Part shown: positions 18,551-26,661 of the stretch, in pieces
Numbering within the stretch: the stretch's first letter is position 1
Layout: each line of letters opens with the position of its first letter
DNA from: Pseudomonas sp. Os17
GTDB lineage: Bacteria > Pseudomonadota > Gammaproteobacteria > Pseudomonadales > Pseudomonadaceae
Assembly: GCF_001547895.1 (NCBI RefSeq)
Contig: NZ_AP014627.1
Coordinates: 1,553,501-1,617,500, forward strand
DNA length: 64,000 nt
Reading direction: 5' to 3'
Program-made: the position numbers and the translations under genes
Notes under the pieces: model-generated
What the model was told of the DNA's origin: nothing
Databases searched by the model: none
Seen by the model: only the letters and a program-made list of their open reading frames with translations

Positions 18551-19579
18551 TCAGTGTTCGACGGGCACCGCCAGGGCCGGGTTGCCCAGGGCGTGGGTCT
18601 TGGAATCGAAGAAGCGCAGGTTCAACTCCAACCCTTCGAACAGCTTGGCGTAATGACGCTTCTGGTGCTGGATGAACGCCGCGCTGCGCGGGTAGATGGA
18701 GATCGCCAGGGTCGTGACGGCCGACTGGCGGATCGCCTGCACCAGGTGCTGGTCCTGGGGCCCCAGGTTGTGGCCGAAGATGCACAGGGCGCCGCTGTGA
18801 TCCAGCAGCTGCTGGTAGCAGAACGACAGGTAGTCCGAGCTGCGGATGGTCTTGAGCTTGTCCGCCAGCGGCCCTTCGCTGACGAACAAGGGCACGTCGT
18901 CCAGGGTCTTGAGGGTGTTGTTGATGGCGAAGCTGCCCAGCAGGGTGCCTTCGGTGGCACTCAGCTTGCGCGCGCTGCCATCGAGGTTGCGTACCAGGTG
19001 CAGGCCGCCGTGCAGGTAGAGGATGCGGGTCGCGGCACGGGGGGCGGTGCCCAGTGCGAAGGCCGGGTCGGCGCCGTGAAACAGGTCGTCGATGCCTTGG
19101 CTGTCATGCTGCACGGCCCAGTAGTTGAGCAGGTCGTAGTTGCTGGTGAACACCGTGGGGTAGCGCCGCAGTTCCTGGTTGATGTCCGCCAGGCTCTGCG
19201 CCTGGACCAGGCGCCAGGGAATGTGCACCGCGTGCACGGTGTTGATCAGCGCTTCCTTGATCGCGTAGTAGCGATTGCGCGGCGCCGCCGAGCTGACTGC
19301 CAGGGCCTTGTTGACCCGGCTGGTGGTTTTCAGGGCCCCCAGCACCTGCTCGAAGCTGCGGGTCTGCAGGGCTTCGAACACGCTGAGTTCGGATGGACTC
19401 AGGGGCTTTTCTTCGACGGTGCGGGCGTTTTCGAACAGCGAATCGTAGGCGAAGTCTTCCCACACGGCGCGGCTGGCGCCGTTGCCGATCAGCAGGCCGC
19501 CGAACGCCGTGCTCGTGCCCAGGGCGTTCCAGTCTTCAAGTTCGGCGTCAAATTCCTGGAAATCCGTCATCGCGGTCAT
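18551..19579 (-). CDS. SIR2-like (DUF4917-like) protein
   Basis: A 342-residue cytoplasmic protein with a set of SIR2-fold signatures: GGLLIGNGAS near residue 30 (nucleotide loop), VFTSNYDLLNYW near 145, LYLHGGLHLV near 190 and LCIFGHNLGPQDQHLV near 267. I recall such proteins as DUF4917, but that label is from memory. The order matches SIR2/STALD-type NAD-binding domains in which TxNYD and LHG recur. There is no second effector domain. The start is uncertain: ATG at 19579 or 19570 are both possible and the Shine-Dalgarno is weak. It stands alone between an XRE-cupin gene and an alcohol dehydrogenase. Function is not known. Confidence 0.7.
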   Translation of the reverse strand: MTAMTDFQEFDAELEDWNALGTSTAFGGLLIGNGASRAVWEDFAYDSLFENARTVEEKPLSPSELSVFEALQTRSFEQVLGALKTTSRVNKALAVSSAAPRNRYYAIKEALINTVHAVHIPWRLVQAQSLADINQELRRYPTVFTSNYDLLNYWAVQHDSQGIDDLFHGADPAFALGTAPRAATRILYLHGGLHLVRNLDGSARKLSATEGTLLGSFAINNTLKTLDDVPLFVSEGPLADKLKTIRSSDYLSFCYQQLLDHSGALCIFGHNLGPQDQHLVQAIRQSAVTTLAISIYPRSAAFIQHQKRHYAKLFEGLELNLRFFDSKTHALGNPALAVPVEH

Positions 19580-19727
19580 TGGTCTCAAGGCAGTAGGTGA
19601 TCAGGGCGCCGACTTTATCACGACCGACCCTTGAGCCAGATCAAGATCGCCCGTGACCGATGAGTCGATCCTGTCGGGCATACACCGCATCGACACCCGC
19701 ATTGGGCCTTCGCCCGGAGACTTCCTC

Positions 19728-20876
19728 ATGAGCAGCACCTTCTTTATTCCCGCCGTCAACATCATGGGTATCAACTGCCTGGACGAAGCCATGGAGGCCA
19801 TTCGCAACTATGGTTTTCGCAAGGCGCTGATCGTCACCGACGCCGGCCTGGCCAAGGCCGGGGTGGCCGGGATGATCGCCGAGAAGCTGGCCATGCAGGA
19901 CATCGATTCGGTGATCTTCGATGGCGCCAAGCCCAATCCGAGCATCGCCAACGTCGAGCAGGGACTGGCGCAGTTGCAGCAGTCGCAGTGCGATTTCGTC
20001 ATCTCCCTGGGTGGCGGTTCGCCCCATGACTGCGCCAAGGGCATTGCCCTGTGTGCCACCAACGGCGGACAGATTGCCGATTACGAAGGGGTCGATCGCT
20101 CAAGCAAGCCGCAGTTGCCGCTGATCGCCATCAACACCACCGCCGGCACCGCCAGCGAGATGACCCGTTTCTGCATCATCACCGACGAGTCGCGCCACGT
20201 GAAAATGGCCATCGTCGACCGTAACGTCACGCCCTTGCTGTCGGTCAACGATCCGGCGCTGATGGTGGCGATGCCCAAGGGCCTGACCGCCGCCACCGGC
20301 ATGGACGCCCTGACCCATGCCATCGAAGCCTATGTGTCCACCGCCGCCAACCCGATCACCGATGCCTGTGCGCTCAAAGCCATCAGCATGATCAGCGCCA
20401 ACCTGCGCCAGGCGGTGCACGACGGCAGCGATCTGTTGGCGCGGGAGAACATGGCCTATGCCCAGTTCCTCGCCGGCATGGCCTTCAACAACGCGTCCCT
20501 GGGCTTCGTGCACGCCATGGCCCACCAACTGGGCGGTTTCTACGACTTGCCTCACGGGGTGTGCAACGCCGTGTTGCTGCCCCATGTGCAGAGTTTCAAT
20601 GCCAGCGTCTGCGCCGACCGCCTGACCGATGTGGCTCACGCCCTGGGCGCGGACATCCGTGGTTTCAGCCCGGAGGAGGGGGCCCAGGCGGCAATCGCGG
20701 CGATTCGTGCCTTGGCTCGGGATGTGGAGATTCCTGCCGGCCTGCGTGAACTGGGGGCCAAGTTGCAGGACATTCCGCTGCTGGCGGCCAACGCCCTGAA
20801 AGACGCCTGCGGCCTGACCAACCCGCGTCCGGCGGATCAACGGCAGATCGAGGAGATCTTCCGTAGCGCGTTTTGA
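19728..20876 (+). CDS. Iron-containing alcohol dehydrogenase (YiaY/ErcA-like)
   Basis: A 382-residue group III Fe-dependent alcohol dehydrogenase. [14 protein letters not shown] binds the NAD phosphates. The metal site lies in [13 protein letters not shown] and [18 protein letters not shown], the hallmark of the family. I begin at ATG 19728 ([10 protein letters not shown]), which fits family starts and has GGAGA upstream; the frame opens further upstream at 19653 without homology. It oxidises short alcohols or reduces aldehydes with NAD(H) in the cytoplasm. Related ErcA-type proteins take part in ethanol-oxidation regulation in pseudomonads, but no such regulators are nearby. Confidence 0.92.
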   Translation: MSSTFFIPAVNIMGINCLDEAMEAIRNYGFRKALIVTDAGLAKAGVAGMIAEKLAMQDIDSVIFDGAKPNPSIANVEQGLAQLQQSQCDFVISLGGGSPHDCAKGIALCATNGGQIADYEGVDRSSKPQLPLIAINTTAGTASEMTRFCIITDESRHVKMAIVDRNVTPLLSVNDPALMVAMPKGLTAATGMDALTHAIEAYVSTAANPITDACALKAISMISANLRQAVHDGSDLLARENMAYAQFLAGMAFNNASLGFVHAMAHQLGGFYDLPHGVCNAVLLPHVQSFNASVCADRLTDVAHALGADIRGFSPEEGAQAAIAAIRALARDVEIPAGLRELGAKLQDIPLLAANALKDACGLTNPRPADQRQIEEIFRSAF

Positions 20877-20893
20877 GGAACGGGTAGGTCCGT

Positions 20894-20917
20894 TTCGCTG
20901 GCAAGCCAGCTCCTGCA
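20894..20917. repeat. Solitary REP half-unit
   Basis: TTCGCTGGCAAGCCAGCTCC followed by TGCA lies between the convergent alcohol dehydrogenase and toxin genes. It equals the right arm of the REPIN units in arrays A and B but has no partner arm. Confidence 0.8.
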
Positions 20918-20930
20918 AGTGAAGCGTTCA

Positions 20931-21212
20931 TCAACGCGCCGGGGGCTGACGGCGGGTATGGAAAATTCGCAGTATCTGTAGCCGGTCTCCCCGCACCCGA
21001 TAGGGAATCAGGTAGGGCCAGCCCGGTACCACCCACTCCCGGGTGCCGGGCAGGCGGCCTTCGCGGCCGCTTGAGGGGAGGCGGGCCAGTTGCTCGATGC
21101 TGGCCAATAGCGTCCTGACGAATTCCGCAGCGGCCCGGGGATCGTCCTGGGCGATATGACGCGCCTCAGCATCCAGGTTGTTCAAGGCGCTGCGCAGCCA
21201 TTCAATGCCCAT
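20931..21212 (-). CDS. RelE/ParE-family toxin
   Basis: A 93-residue toxin of the ParE/RelE superfamily. Features are WLRSALNNLDAEARHIAQDDPRAA, then LLASIEQLARLPSSGREGR and the C-terminal beta-sheet IPYRVRGDRLQILRIFHTRRQ. The PYRV..D.LQILR...TRR pattern is the family core. It starts at ATG 21212, overlapping the antitoxin gene end by 11 bases, so the two are coupled. ParE-type members usually inhibit gyrase, while RelE-type members cut mRNA; the sequence fits ParE better. Confidence 0.88.
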   Translation of the reverse strand: MGIEWLRSALNNLDAEARHIAQDDPRAAAEFVRTLLASIEQLARLPSSGREGRLPGTREWVVPGWPYLIPYRVRGDRLQILRIFHTRRQPPAR

Positions 21213-21441
21213 TGTCGGTCCACTTGCCGGCGATGGCTGCCACTTCTTCGGCACTGGCAAAGTCACCCGCGTGGGCCTCGTTCAGGGCCTTCTGGATTTC
21301 CTCTATCTGCCAGGCTTCCCGCGCCAGGTATTCCCGCAGGGCATCCACGGCGAGAAACGACTTGCTGCGCCCGGTGGCCTTTGCCAGCAGGGCCAGGGTT
21401 TCAGCGAGCTCATCGGGCAAGCGCAGGGACATGATGGACAT
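21202..21441 (-). CDS. Ribbon-helix-helix antitoxin (ParD/CopG-like)
   Basis: A 79-residue antitoxin. The N-terminal MSLRLPDELAETLALLAKAT forms the ribbon and first helix of a CopG-type RHH domain, followed by GRSKSFLAVDALREYLARE. The C-terminal IEEIQKALNEAHAGDFASAE would wrap the toxin. I start at 21441 since the ribbon needs residues just after it. It is the first gene of the operon, as is usual for parDE, and the dimer should repress its own promoter in the 167-base gap up to 21609. Confidence 0.88.
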   Translation of the reverse strand: MSIMSLRLPDELAETLALLAKATGRSKSFLAVDALREYLAREAWQIEEIQKALNEAHAGDFASAEEVAAIAGKWTDNGH

Positions 21442-21608
21442 GGCGATCTCGTCATACCCTAGCCCAGCCCCGGCCATTCGTCAGGTCTGGAGTTGTCACA
21501 AGGCAAGGCAACTCCCGAGCACCAGCTCCCAGCGTTGAAAGCGTCCGCGCGGCAGAGGATAGTGCGAGCAGAAATCGCGCTGAATCCGCCTGTCACAAGG
21601 AGTCGTGA

Positions 21609-22346
21609 ATGTTCCGTCGCTCTTCTCTGATCCCGCTGCTGGGCAGCCTGGCGTTGCTGGCCGGCGCCACCTCGGTGGCGGCCCAATGCCTGCCGCCGCC
21701 ACGCAATGCCGAGGTTCCGGGCTTTTCCCTGTGCAAGGACTGGCCGGCGTTTGCCGACCAGAGCATCAGCCTGTTGTCCGAGATGGTTCCGGACCCCAGC
21801 GACACCGGCAACGGTGACGGCACCTACAACCTGCAACTGGCAGTGCTGGAGCGCAACAGCGGACAGGTCCTGGCGCGCTATGCACAGCCTGCGGCCTTTG
21901 TTTCCGACGCGGTTCGCCTGGAGAGCGTGAAGCTCGACACCGGGCGCTTCCAACTGACGCCGCAGGTGCGGGCGTTCGGGGTCCGTGCCGGGTTCGAAGG
22001 CTCGTCCCGGGTCAACCCCTTCAGTCAGGTCTGGCTCAGCCTGTATGTGCGAGAGGGCAGCACCCTGCGCCCGGTGCTGGAGAAATTCCTGGCCCACTCC
22101 TACAACGGCGAATGGGATGGCCAGTGTGCCGGGGAGGGGACAAAAACCACCCGTACCCTGGAGATCGCCAAGACCCGCAGCCACGGTTATGCCGACCTGA
22201 TCGTGCGTTCGGTCAGCGTCAGTACCCGAAGCGAAATAGTCGGCGAGGAGTGCCAGTCCAAGTCGGTGACCGCCAAGCCGGTGCTCGTCACTTTGCATTA
22301 CGACGGCCAGCGTTATGTCCTGCCCAATGGCTACAGCGGTATCTGA
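21609..22346 (+). CDS. Secreted protein of unknown function, paralogue of the next gene
   Basis: A 245-residue protein with a Sec signal peptide (cleavage near ATSVAAQ, residue 25). No family is recognised. It shares a spaced set of motifs with the gene that follows: a cysteine-rich start (LCKDWPAF), then LDTGRFQLTPQVRAFGVR, an LSLYVREG segment, a YADLIVRSVSVSTRSEIVGEEC region and a terminal LVTLHYDGQRYVLPNG. The four spaced cysteines suggest disulfides in the periplasm. The gap to the next gene is 25 bases. AAGGAG precedes the ATG. Confidence 0.8.
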   Translation: MFRRSSLIPLLGSLALLAGATSVAAQCLPPPRNAEVPGFSLCKDWPAFADQSISLLSEMVPDPSDTGNGDGTYNLQLAVLERNSGQVLARYAQPAAFVSDAVRLESVKLDTGRFQLTPQVRAFGVRAGFEGSSRVNPFSQVWLSLYVREGSTLRPVLEKFLAHSYNGEWDGQCAGEGTKTTRTLEIAKTRSHGYADLIVRSVSVSTRSEIVGEECQSKSVTAKPVLVTLHYDGQRYVLPNGYSGI

Positions 22347-22371
22347 TACCGGCAATCGATAAGGACGCTTG

Positions 22372-23103
22372 ATGACACGGCTTGAACAATCGGCCCGAGG
22401 GCTGCTGCTGTGCGCCTTGCTGGGCATGGCGACGACCGCGCTGGCCGAGTGCAGCGACTCAATCTATGCCCCGGGAGAACTCCATGTCTGCAAGCCCTGG
22501 CCGGCGGAAGAAGGCATGAATATCGGGGTTCGAGCAACGCCGATGCAGGGGCCGGTCAACGCCAAAGCACCCCGCTACAACCTGGATGTGGCGCTGCTGC
22601 TCGACGACAACGGCTGGGCCGTGGCCAGTTACAACAAGGACCTGTCCCCGCGTTCCGATGGCCTGGCCTTGCAGGGGTTGCAGATCGACACCGGGCGTTA
22701 TCAGTTGAGCGAGGAGGAGCGGGCCTTTGGCCTGCGGGTGAACTACCACCGCGCCTCCAGCACCCGGCCCTATGAGAAAACCGTGCTGACCCTGTTCGTG
22801 CGCGATGGCAAGGGCCTTCCGCCGAGGCTCGAAGGGCTGGTGGTGGATGAGCGCCGCGGCGAGTTCGGCACGGGCGGTGAGTGTGTCGGGCGCAGCCGGA
22901 TCCTGCAGCGGACCCTGGAGCTGGGCAACGGCCAGCGCAATGGCCATGTCGACCTGCTGGTGCGTACGCGAATCGTCGACACCGAGCATTTCAAGGGCCC
23001 GGCCGGTTGCGAGCGTCGTGATCTGGCGCCCAGGAGCAGCCGCGTCACCTTGCACTACGACGGTCAGCGCTACCCCTTGCCCCAAGCCCTGAAAGGTGTG
23101 TGA
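22372..23103 (+). CDS. Secreted protein of unknown function, paralogue of the previous gene
   Basis: A 243-residue protein with a Sec signal peptide ending near TTALAEC. It is a diverged duplicate of the preceding gene, with the matching motifs VCKPWPAEE, IDTGRYQLSEEERAFGLRVN, LTLFVRDGKG, VDLLVRTRIVD, then a late cysteine (AGCE) and RVTLHYDGQRYPLPQA. The start is ATG 22372 with AAGGA ahead; the TTG just before is also in frame. The stop is only 3 bases before fosA, so the three genes probably share a transcript. Function unknown. Confidence 0.8.
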   Translation: MTRLEQSARGLLLCALLGMATTALAECSDSIYAPGELHVCKPWPAEEGMNIGVRATPMQGPVNAKAPRYNLDVALLLDDNGWAVASYNKDLSPRSDGLALQGLQIDTGRYQLSEEERAFGLRVNYHRASSTRPYEKTVLTLFVRDGKGLPPRLEGLVVDERRGEFGTGGECVGRSRILQRTLELGNGQRNGHVDLLVRTRIVDTEHFKGPAGCERRDLAPRSSRVTLHYDGQRYPLPQALKGV

Positions 23104-23106
23104 TCC

Positions 23107-23523
23107 ATGCTCACTGGCCTCAATCACCTGACCCTGGCGGTCAGCGACTTGCCCCGCAGCCTGGCCTTCTATCACCAGCTATTGCAACTGCGCCTGGAGG
23201 CCACCTGGGAGTGCGGAGCCTATCTGTCGTTGCCGGGGCTGTGGCTGTGCCTGTCCCTGGACCCGCAACGGCAGGCGCCGGCCGTTGCCGATTACACCCA
23301 TTACGCCTTTGGCGTCGGCGCCGCGGATTTTTCATCGCTGGTACAGCGTCTGCGGGAGGCGCGGGTTCAGGAGTGGCGCGACAACCGCAGCGAGGGCGCA
23401 TCGTTTTATTTTCTCGATCCCGATGGCCATCGACTGGAGGTCCATGTCGGTGACTTGGCCTCGCGATTACGCGCCTGTCGCGAACGTCCCTACGCGGGAA
23501 TGCGCTTTTACCCCACCGACTGA
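23107..23523 (+). CDS. fosA: Fosfomycin resistance glutathione transferase FosA
   Basis: A 138-residue vicinal-oxygen-chelate enzyme that adds glutathione to fosfomycin in a Mn(II)- and K(+)-dependent reaction. It closely matches P. aeruginosa FosA from memory: [51 protein letters not shown] and PYAGMRF. Metal ligands are H7, H65 and E111 by that alignment. The [13 protein letters not shown] segment forms the fosfomycin and K+ site. The gene looks intact and chromosomal. It is 3 bases behind a secreted-protein gene, so it may be transcribed as part of that operon, unlike the usual solitary fosA. Confidence 0.95.
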   Translation: MLTGLNHLTLAVSDLPRSLAFYHQLLQLRLEATWECGAYLSLPGLWLCLSLDPQRQAPAVADYTHYAFGVGAADFSSLVQRLREARVQEWRDNRSEGASFYFLDPDGHRLEVHVGDLASRLRACRERPYAGMRFYPTD

Positions 23524-23649
23524 GGTTGCGCTGCCTGGAAGCAGCTGACGAAAGTCGCTGGTGGCAAGGTGCCTTGATCGTGCAGAATCCGGCAGATTCG
23601 TTCTGTGCCTGGCGTTACCGTGAGGTGCATCCGTTCTGGAGTCTTGCCG

Positions 23650-24288
23650 ATGACCTCATCGCTGTTGCTGGCCGTTATCGCCTCGGGTTTCATTTATGCC
23701 ATCACCCCCGGACCCGGGGTCCTGGCGGTGTTCGGCATCGGTGCGTCCCGAGGCCGCAAGGCCGGCGCCGGGTTTCTTGGCGGGCACATGCTGGGGGATG
23801 TGGTCTGGTGCAGCACGGCGTTGATCGCCATTGTCGGTGCCCGGGAAATCGGCAGCGAGGCTTTCAATATCCTCGGCCTGCTCAGTGGCCTGTACCTGTT
23901 CTGGCTGGGAATGCGCGCGATCCGCGCCCGTCGCGGCAACGGCGATGAGCCCCAGGGCGCCGCGCGCCATCCGTTCTGGCACGGCGTTCTCTTCGGCCTG
24001 ACCAATCCCAAGGCATACCCGGTGGCCGTGGCCACCTTCACTGCGCTGCTGTCCAGCCGCGCCGAGCTGCTCACCTGGTCGATGCTGCCCGGTCTGATTG
24101 CCCTGAGCTTCCTTGGTGGGCTTGCGGCATACGCTATTCTCATCGGCGTTGTCGGCGCGCGTCGGGTGCGCGATGGCTACCAGCGCCACGAACTGGCAAT
24201 CACCCGGATCTGCGGGGTGATGTTCATCGGTTTTGCGATCAATGCCCTGCTGCATGCGGTACCGGGACTGATCGGCAACAAGGCATAA
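23650..24288 (+). CDS. LysE/RhtB-family amino-acid exporter
   Basis: A 212-residue inner-membrane protein with six hydrophobic helices. FIYAITPGPGVLAVFGIGASRGRKAGAGFLGGHMLGD is the conserved LysE N-terminal region (TPGP motif, then a G-x3-G helix). HPFWHGVLFGLTNPKAYPVAVA carries the second repeat signature NPK. ATG 23650 is chosen because TM1 starts there. The family exports amino acids or homoserine lactones; the substrate is unknown here. Confidence 0.9.
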   Translation: MTSSLLLAVIASGFIYAITPGPGVLAVFGIGASRGRKAGAGFLGGHMLGDVVWCSTALIAIVGAREIGSEAFNILGLLSGLYLFWLGMRAIRARRGNGDEPQGAARHPFWHGVLFGLTNPKAYPVAVATFTALLSSRAELLTWSMLPGLIALSFLGGLAAYAILIGVVGARRVRDGYQRHELAITRICGVMFIGFAINALLHAVPGLIGNKA

Positions 24289-24393
24289 CGCCGCTCGCGG
24301 GGTGCGAGGGTGTAAGGCCGGTGCTCGACACTGGCCGAACAGGCTCAAGGGATGGGTACTCAGTGCATTTTTCATGGGTAGTAGCTTTCTCTG

Positions 24394-25743
24394 ATGGCAA
24401 CCAACAACTCCGCGCCTCTGGCCAGTTTCATCGACCTGCTTCTGGACGCCGTGTGCGCCGTGGATATCGAGGGTCGCTTCGTGTTTGTCAGCGCTGCCTG
24501 CGAGCGGGTATTCGGCTACACCGCCGATGAGCTGATCGGTCGGCGGATGATCGAGCTGGTACACCCGGACGATCGCGAACGCACCCTGCAGGCCGCCCGG
24601 GAAATCATGGGCGGTGTGCCCAAGCCCAACTTCGAGAACCGCTACCTGCGCAAGGACGGGCGCGTGGCCCATATCCTCTGGTCGGCGCGCTGGTCGGAGG
24701 TGGACCAGTTGCGCATTGCCGTGGCCCGGGACATCACCGAGCGCAAGCTGGCCGAGTCCAAACAGGCCGCGCTGTATGCCATCTCCGAGGCGGCCCACGC
24801 CACCGAAGACCTGCTGGGGCTGTTCAAGCGTGTGCATCGGATCATCGGCGAGTGGCTGCCGGCGCTCAATTTCGCCCTGGCGCTGTACGACGAGCGCAGC
24901 GACAGCCTGAGCTTTCCCTACCACGTCGACGACTGCGAAAGCAGCCCGGAACGGCCCGGAACCCTGATCGGGCGGTTTTGCGCCCAGGTGCTGCAGCATG
25001 GCCAGTCCCTGCTGCTGGCGCCTACATGCCCGTCGAGCCGGAATCTGTGGGACGAGTTCGCGGTTATCCAAGGCCCGCGTTGCTGGCTGGGGGTGCCGCT
25101 GAATTCGCAGAAGGGCACCATCGGCGTGCTCATGGTCAAGAGCGCCCCCGGCGCCCAAGGCTACGGTGAGGCGGAGCTGGAACTGCTGCAGTACGTCAGT
25201 GCCCAGCTGGCTGCGGCCATCGAACGTGCGCAATTGCATGCGCGCCTGCACTACATGGCCGAGTACGACCAATTGACCCATCTGCCCAATCGCGAGCTGC
25301 TGCGCGAGCGCTTGCGTTCGGCCCTGGCCCGGGCCCGGCGCGACTCGGGACGCATGGCCCTGCTGTACGTCGACCTGGACAAGTTCAAGGAGGTCAATGA
25401 CACCTGCGGGCATGCCGTGGGCGACATGCTGCTGCAAGCGGTGGCCAACCGCCTCAAGGGTTGCGTGCGCGAATCCGACACCGTGGCGCGCATGGGCGGC
25501 GATGAATTCGTGGTGCTGCTGGAAAGCGTGCAGCACATTGACGACGCCCAGCACGTGGCGGAAAAAATTCGCCACGCGCTAAACGAGCCACTGCGACTGG
25601 ATGGCCATTGGCTGAACATCCTGCCGAGCATCGGCATTGGCCTGTACCCCGAACATGGCCTGGAGGAAAAACAGCTGTTCAAGTACGCCGACGAGGCCAT
25701 GTATGCGGTCAAGCGCGAGCGCAAGAGCCGCTCCAGCGCCTGA
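24394..25743 (+). CDS. PAS-GAF-GGDEF diguanylate cyclase
   Basis: A 449-residue soluble c-di-GMP synthase. PAS lies at about 10-130 (AVDIEGRFVFVSAACERVFGYTADE, then YLRKDGRVAHILWSARW), GAF at about 135-285 and GGDEF at about 290-448. The active site reads RMGGDEFVVLLE and is preceded by RESD five residues before, an inhibitory I-site (RxxD-x5-GGDEF). All residues needed for activity are therefore present. There is no membrane segment, so sensing is cytoplasmic through the PAS or GAF pocket; the ligand is unknown. Confidence 0.93.
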   Translation: MATNNSAPLASFIDLLLDAVCAVDIEGRFVFVSAACERVFGYTADELIGRRMIELVHPDDRERTLQAAREIMGGVPKPNFENRYLRKDGRVAHILWSARWSEVDQLRIAVARDITERKLAESKQAALYAISEAAHATEDLLGLFKRVHRIIGEWLPALNFALALYDERSDSLSFPYHVDDCESSPERPGTLIGRFCAQVLQHGQSLLLAPTCPSSRNLWDEFAVIQGPRCWLGVPLNSQKGTIGVLMVKSAPGAQGYGEAELELLQYVSAQLAAAIERAQLHARLHYMAEYDQLTHLPNRELLRERLRSALARARRDSGRMALLYVDLDKFKEVNDTCGHAVGDMLLQAVANRLKGCVRESDTVARMGGDEFVVLLESVQHIDDAQHVAEKIRHALNEPLRLDGHWLNILPSIGIGLYPEHGLEEKQLFKYADEAMYAVKRERKSRSSA

Positions 25744-25900
25744 GGCCGGCGCGCTGATCCAGCCCCCGGACCCAAGCGGGAAGCGTCGCCGTTCGTCGTC
25801 TCGGCGCCGCTCCCGGTAAACCTTTGGCGCTCAGGGTTTTCCCAATGCAGGCGGGGGCGCTGGCTCCCGCCGGATGGATTTGCAAGAGGAGAACCCACTC

Positions 25901-26425
25901 ATGAACTGCATGGCCACTGTCCTTGGCCGCGCCGGCCTGGCCCTGTTGCTGGGCCTTGGTGCCGGCAGCGCCCTGGCCCAATCCCCTGCGGCCTTCATCG
26001 ACGATGCCTCGGCCCAAGCCATGGCCGATATCGAAGCCAGCCGCCAGGCGCACCGGCTGACCTCATCCAAGGCGCTCAAGGAATACACCATCCAGGTGAT
26101 CAACGATCGCACCACGGCCAATCAGCATCTGGCGAAGATTGCCAGACAGCTGGACCTGCCGGTGGCCCCCCGGGAACAGCTGCTGGACCAGGCCAAGCGC
26201 CGGGTGCCGCCACTTCCCGAAGGCGAGGATAGCGACCGCGTCTACGCCACGAACCAGATCAAGGCCACCCAGACGGCGATCCGGCAGATCCGGCAACAGG
26301 CGCAGACCAGCGAGCTTCCCGAGCTCAAGGCGTTCGCCGAGGAAACCCTGCCGAAACTGGAAAACCACCTGCAAATGGCCAGGGCGATCCGCGCCGGACG
26401 CCCGATCGATCGGCTGGAGGGGTGA
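25901..26425 (+). CDS. DUF4142-family secreted protein
   Basis: A 174-residue protein with a signal peptide (residues 1-26, ending GSALAQS). The rest is almost entirely helical and resembles DUF4142, a ferritin-like four-helix family found in periplasmic or secreted proteins: FIDDASAQAMADIEASRQAH, EYTIQVINDRTTANQHLAKIARQLDLP, ELKAFAEETLPKLENHLQMAR. No metal-binding set is evident. AGAGGAG precedes ATG 25901. The family role is unclear; stress protection is often suggested. Confidence 0.85.
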   Translation: MNCMATVLGRAGLALLLGLGAGSALAQSPAAFIDDASAQAMADIEASRQAHRLTSSKALKEYTIQVINDRTTANQHLAKIARQLDLPVAPREQLLDQAKRRVPPLPEGEDSDRVYATNQIKATQTAIRQIRQQAQTSELPELKAFAEETLPKLENHLQMARAIRAGRPIDRLEG

Positions 26426-26661
26426 ACTGGCGTGAGCTGCTTCCAGCTGTTGGTGGGGCTCACAGACAGTTGCCTTGGGTGCTTCAACCTTAAGGCTGTT
26501 TGCTGCAGCGCGGCGTTTTTCTTCGCTTCGCTGCTGGCTGATGCTCAGGTGCGCTCCAGTTGATGTGGATGTCTGTCTTTGTGACGGTTTGTGACTAGTA
26601 TCAATGGCGGTCAAAGTGCCAGCACGCTAACTCACGGATCGGAATCAGTCAGAGGTCTCCC

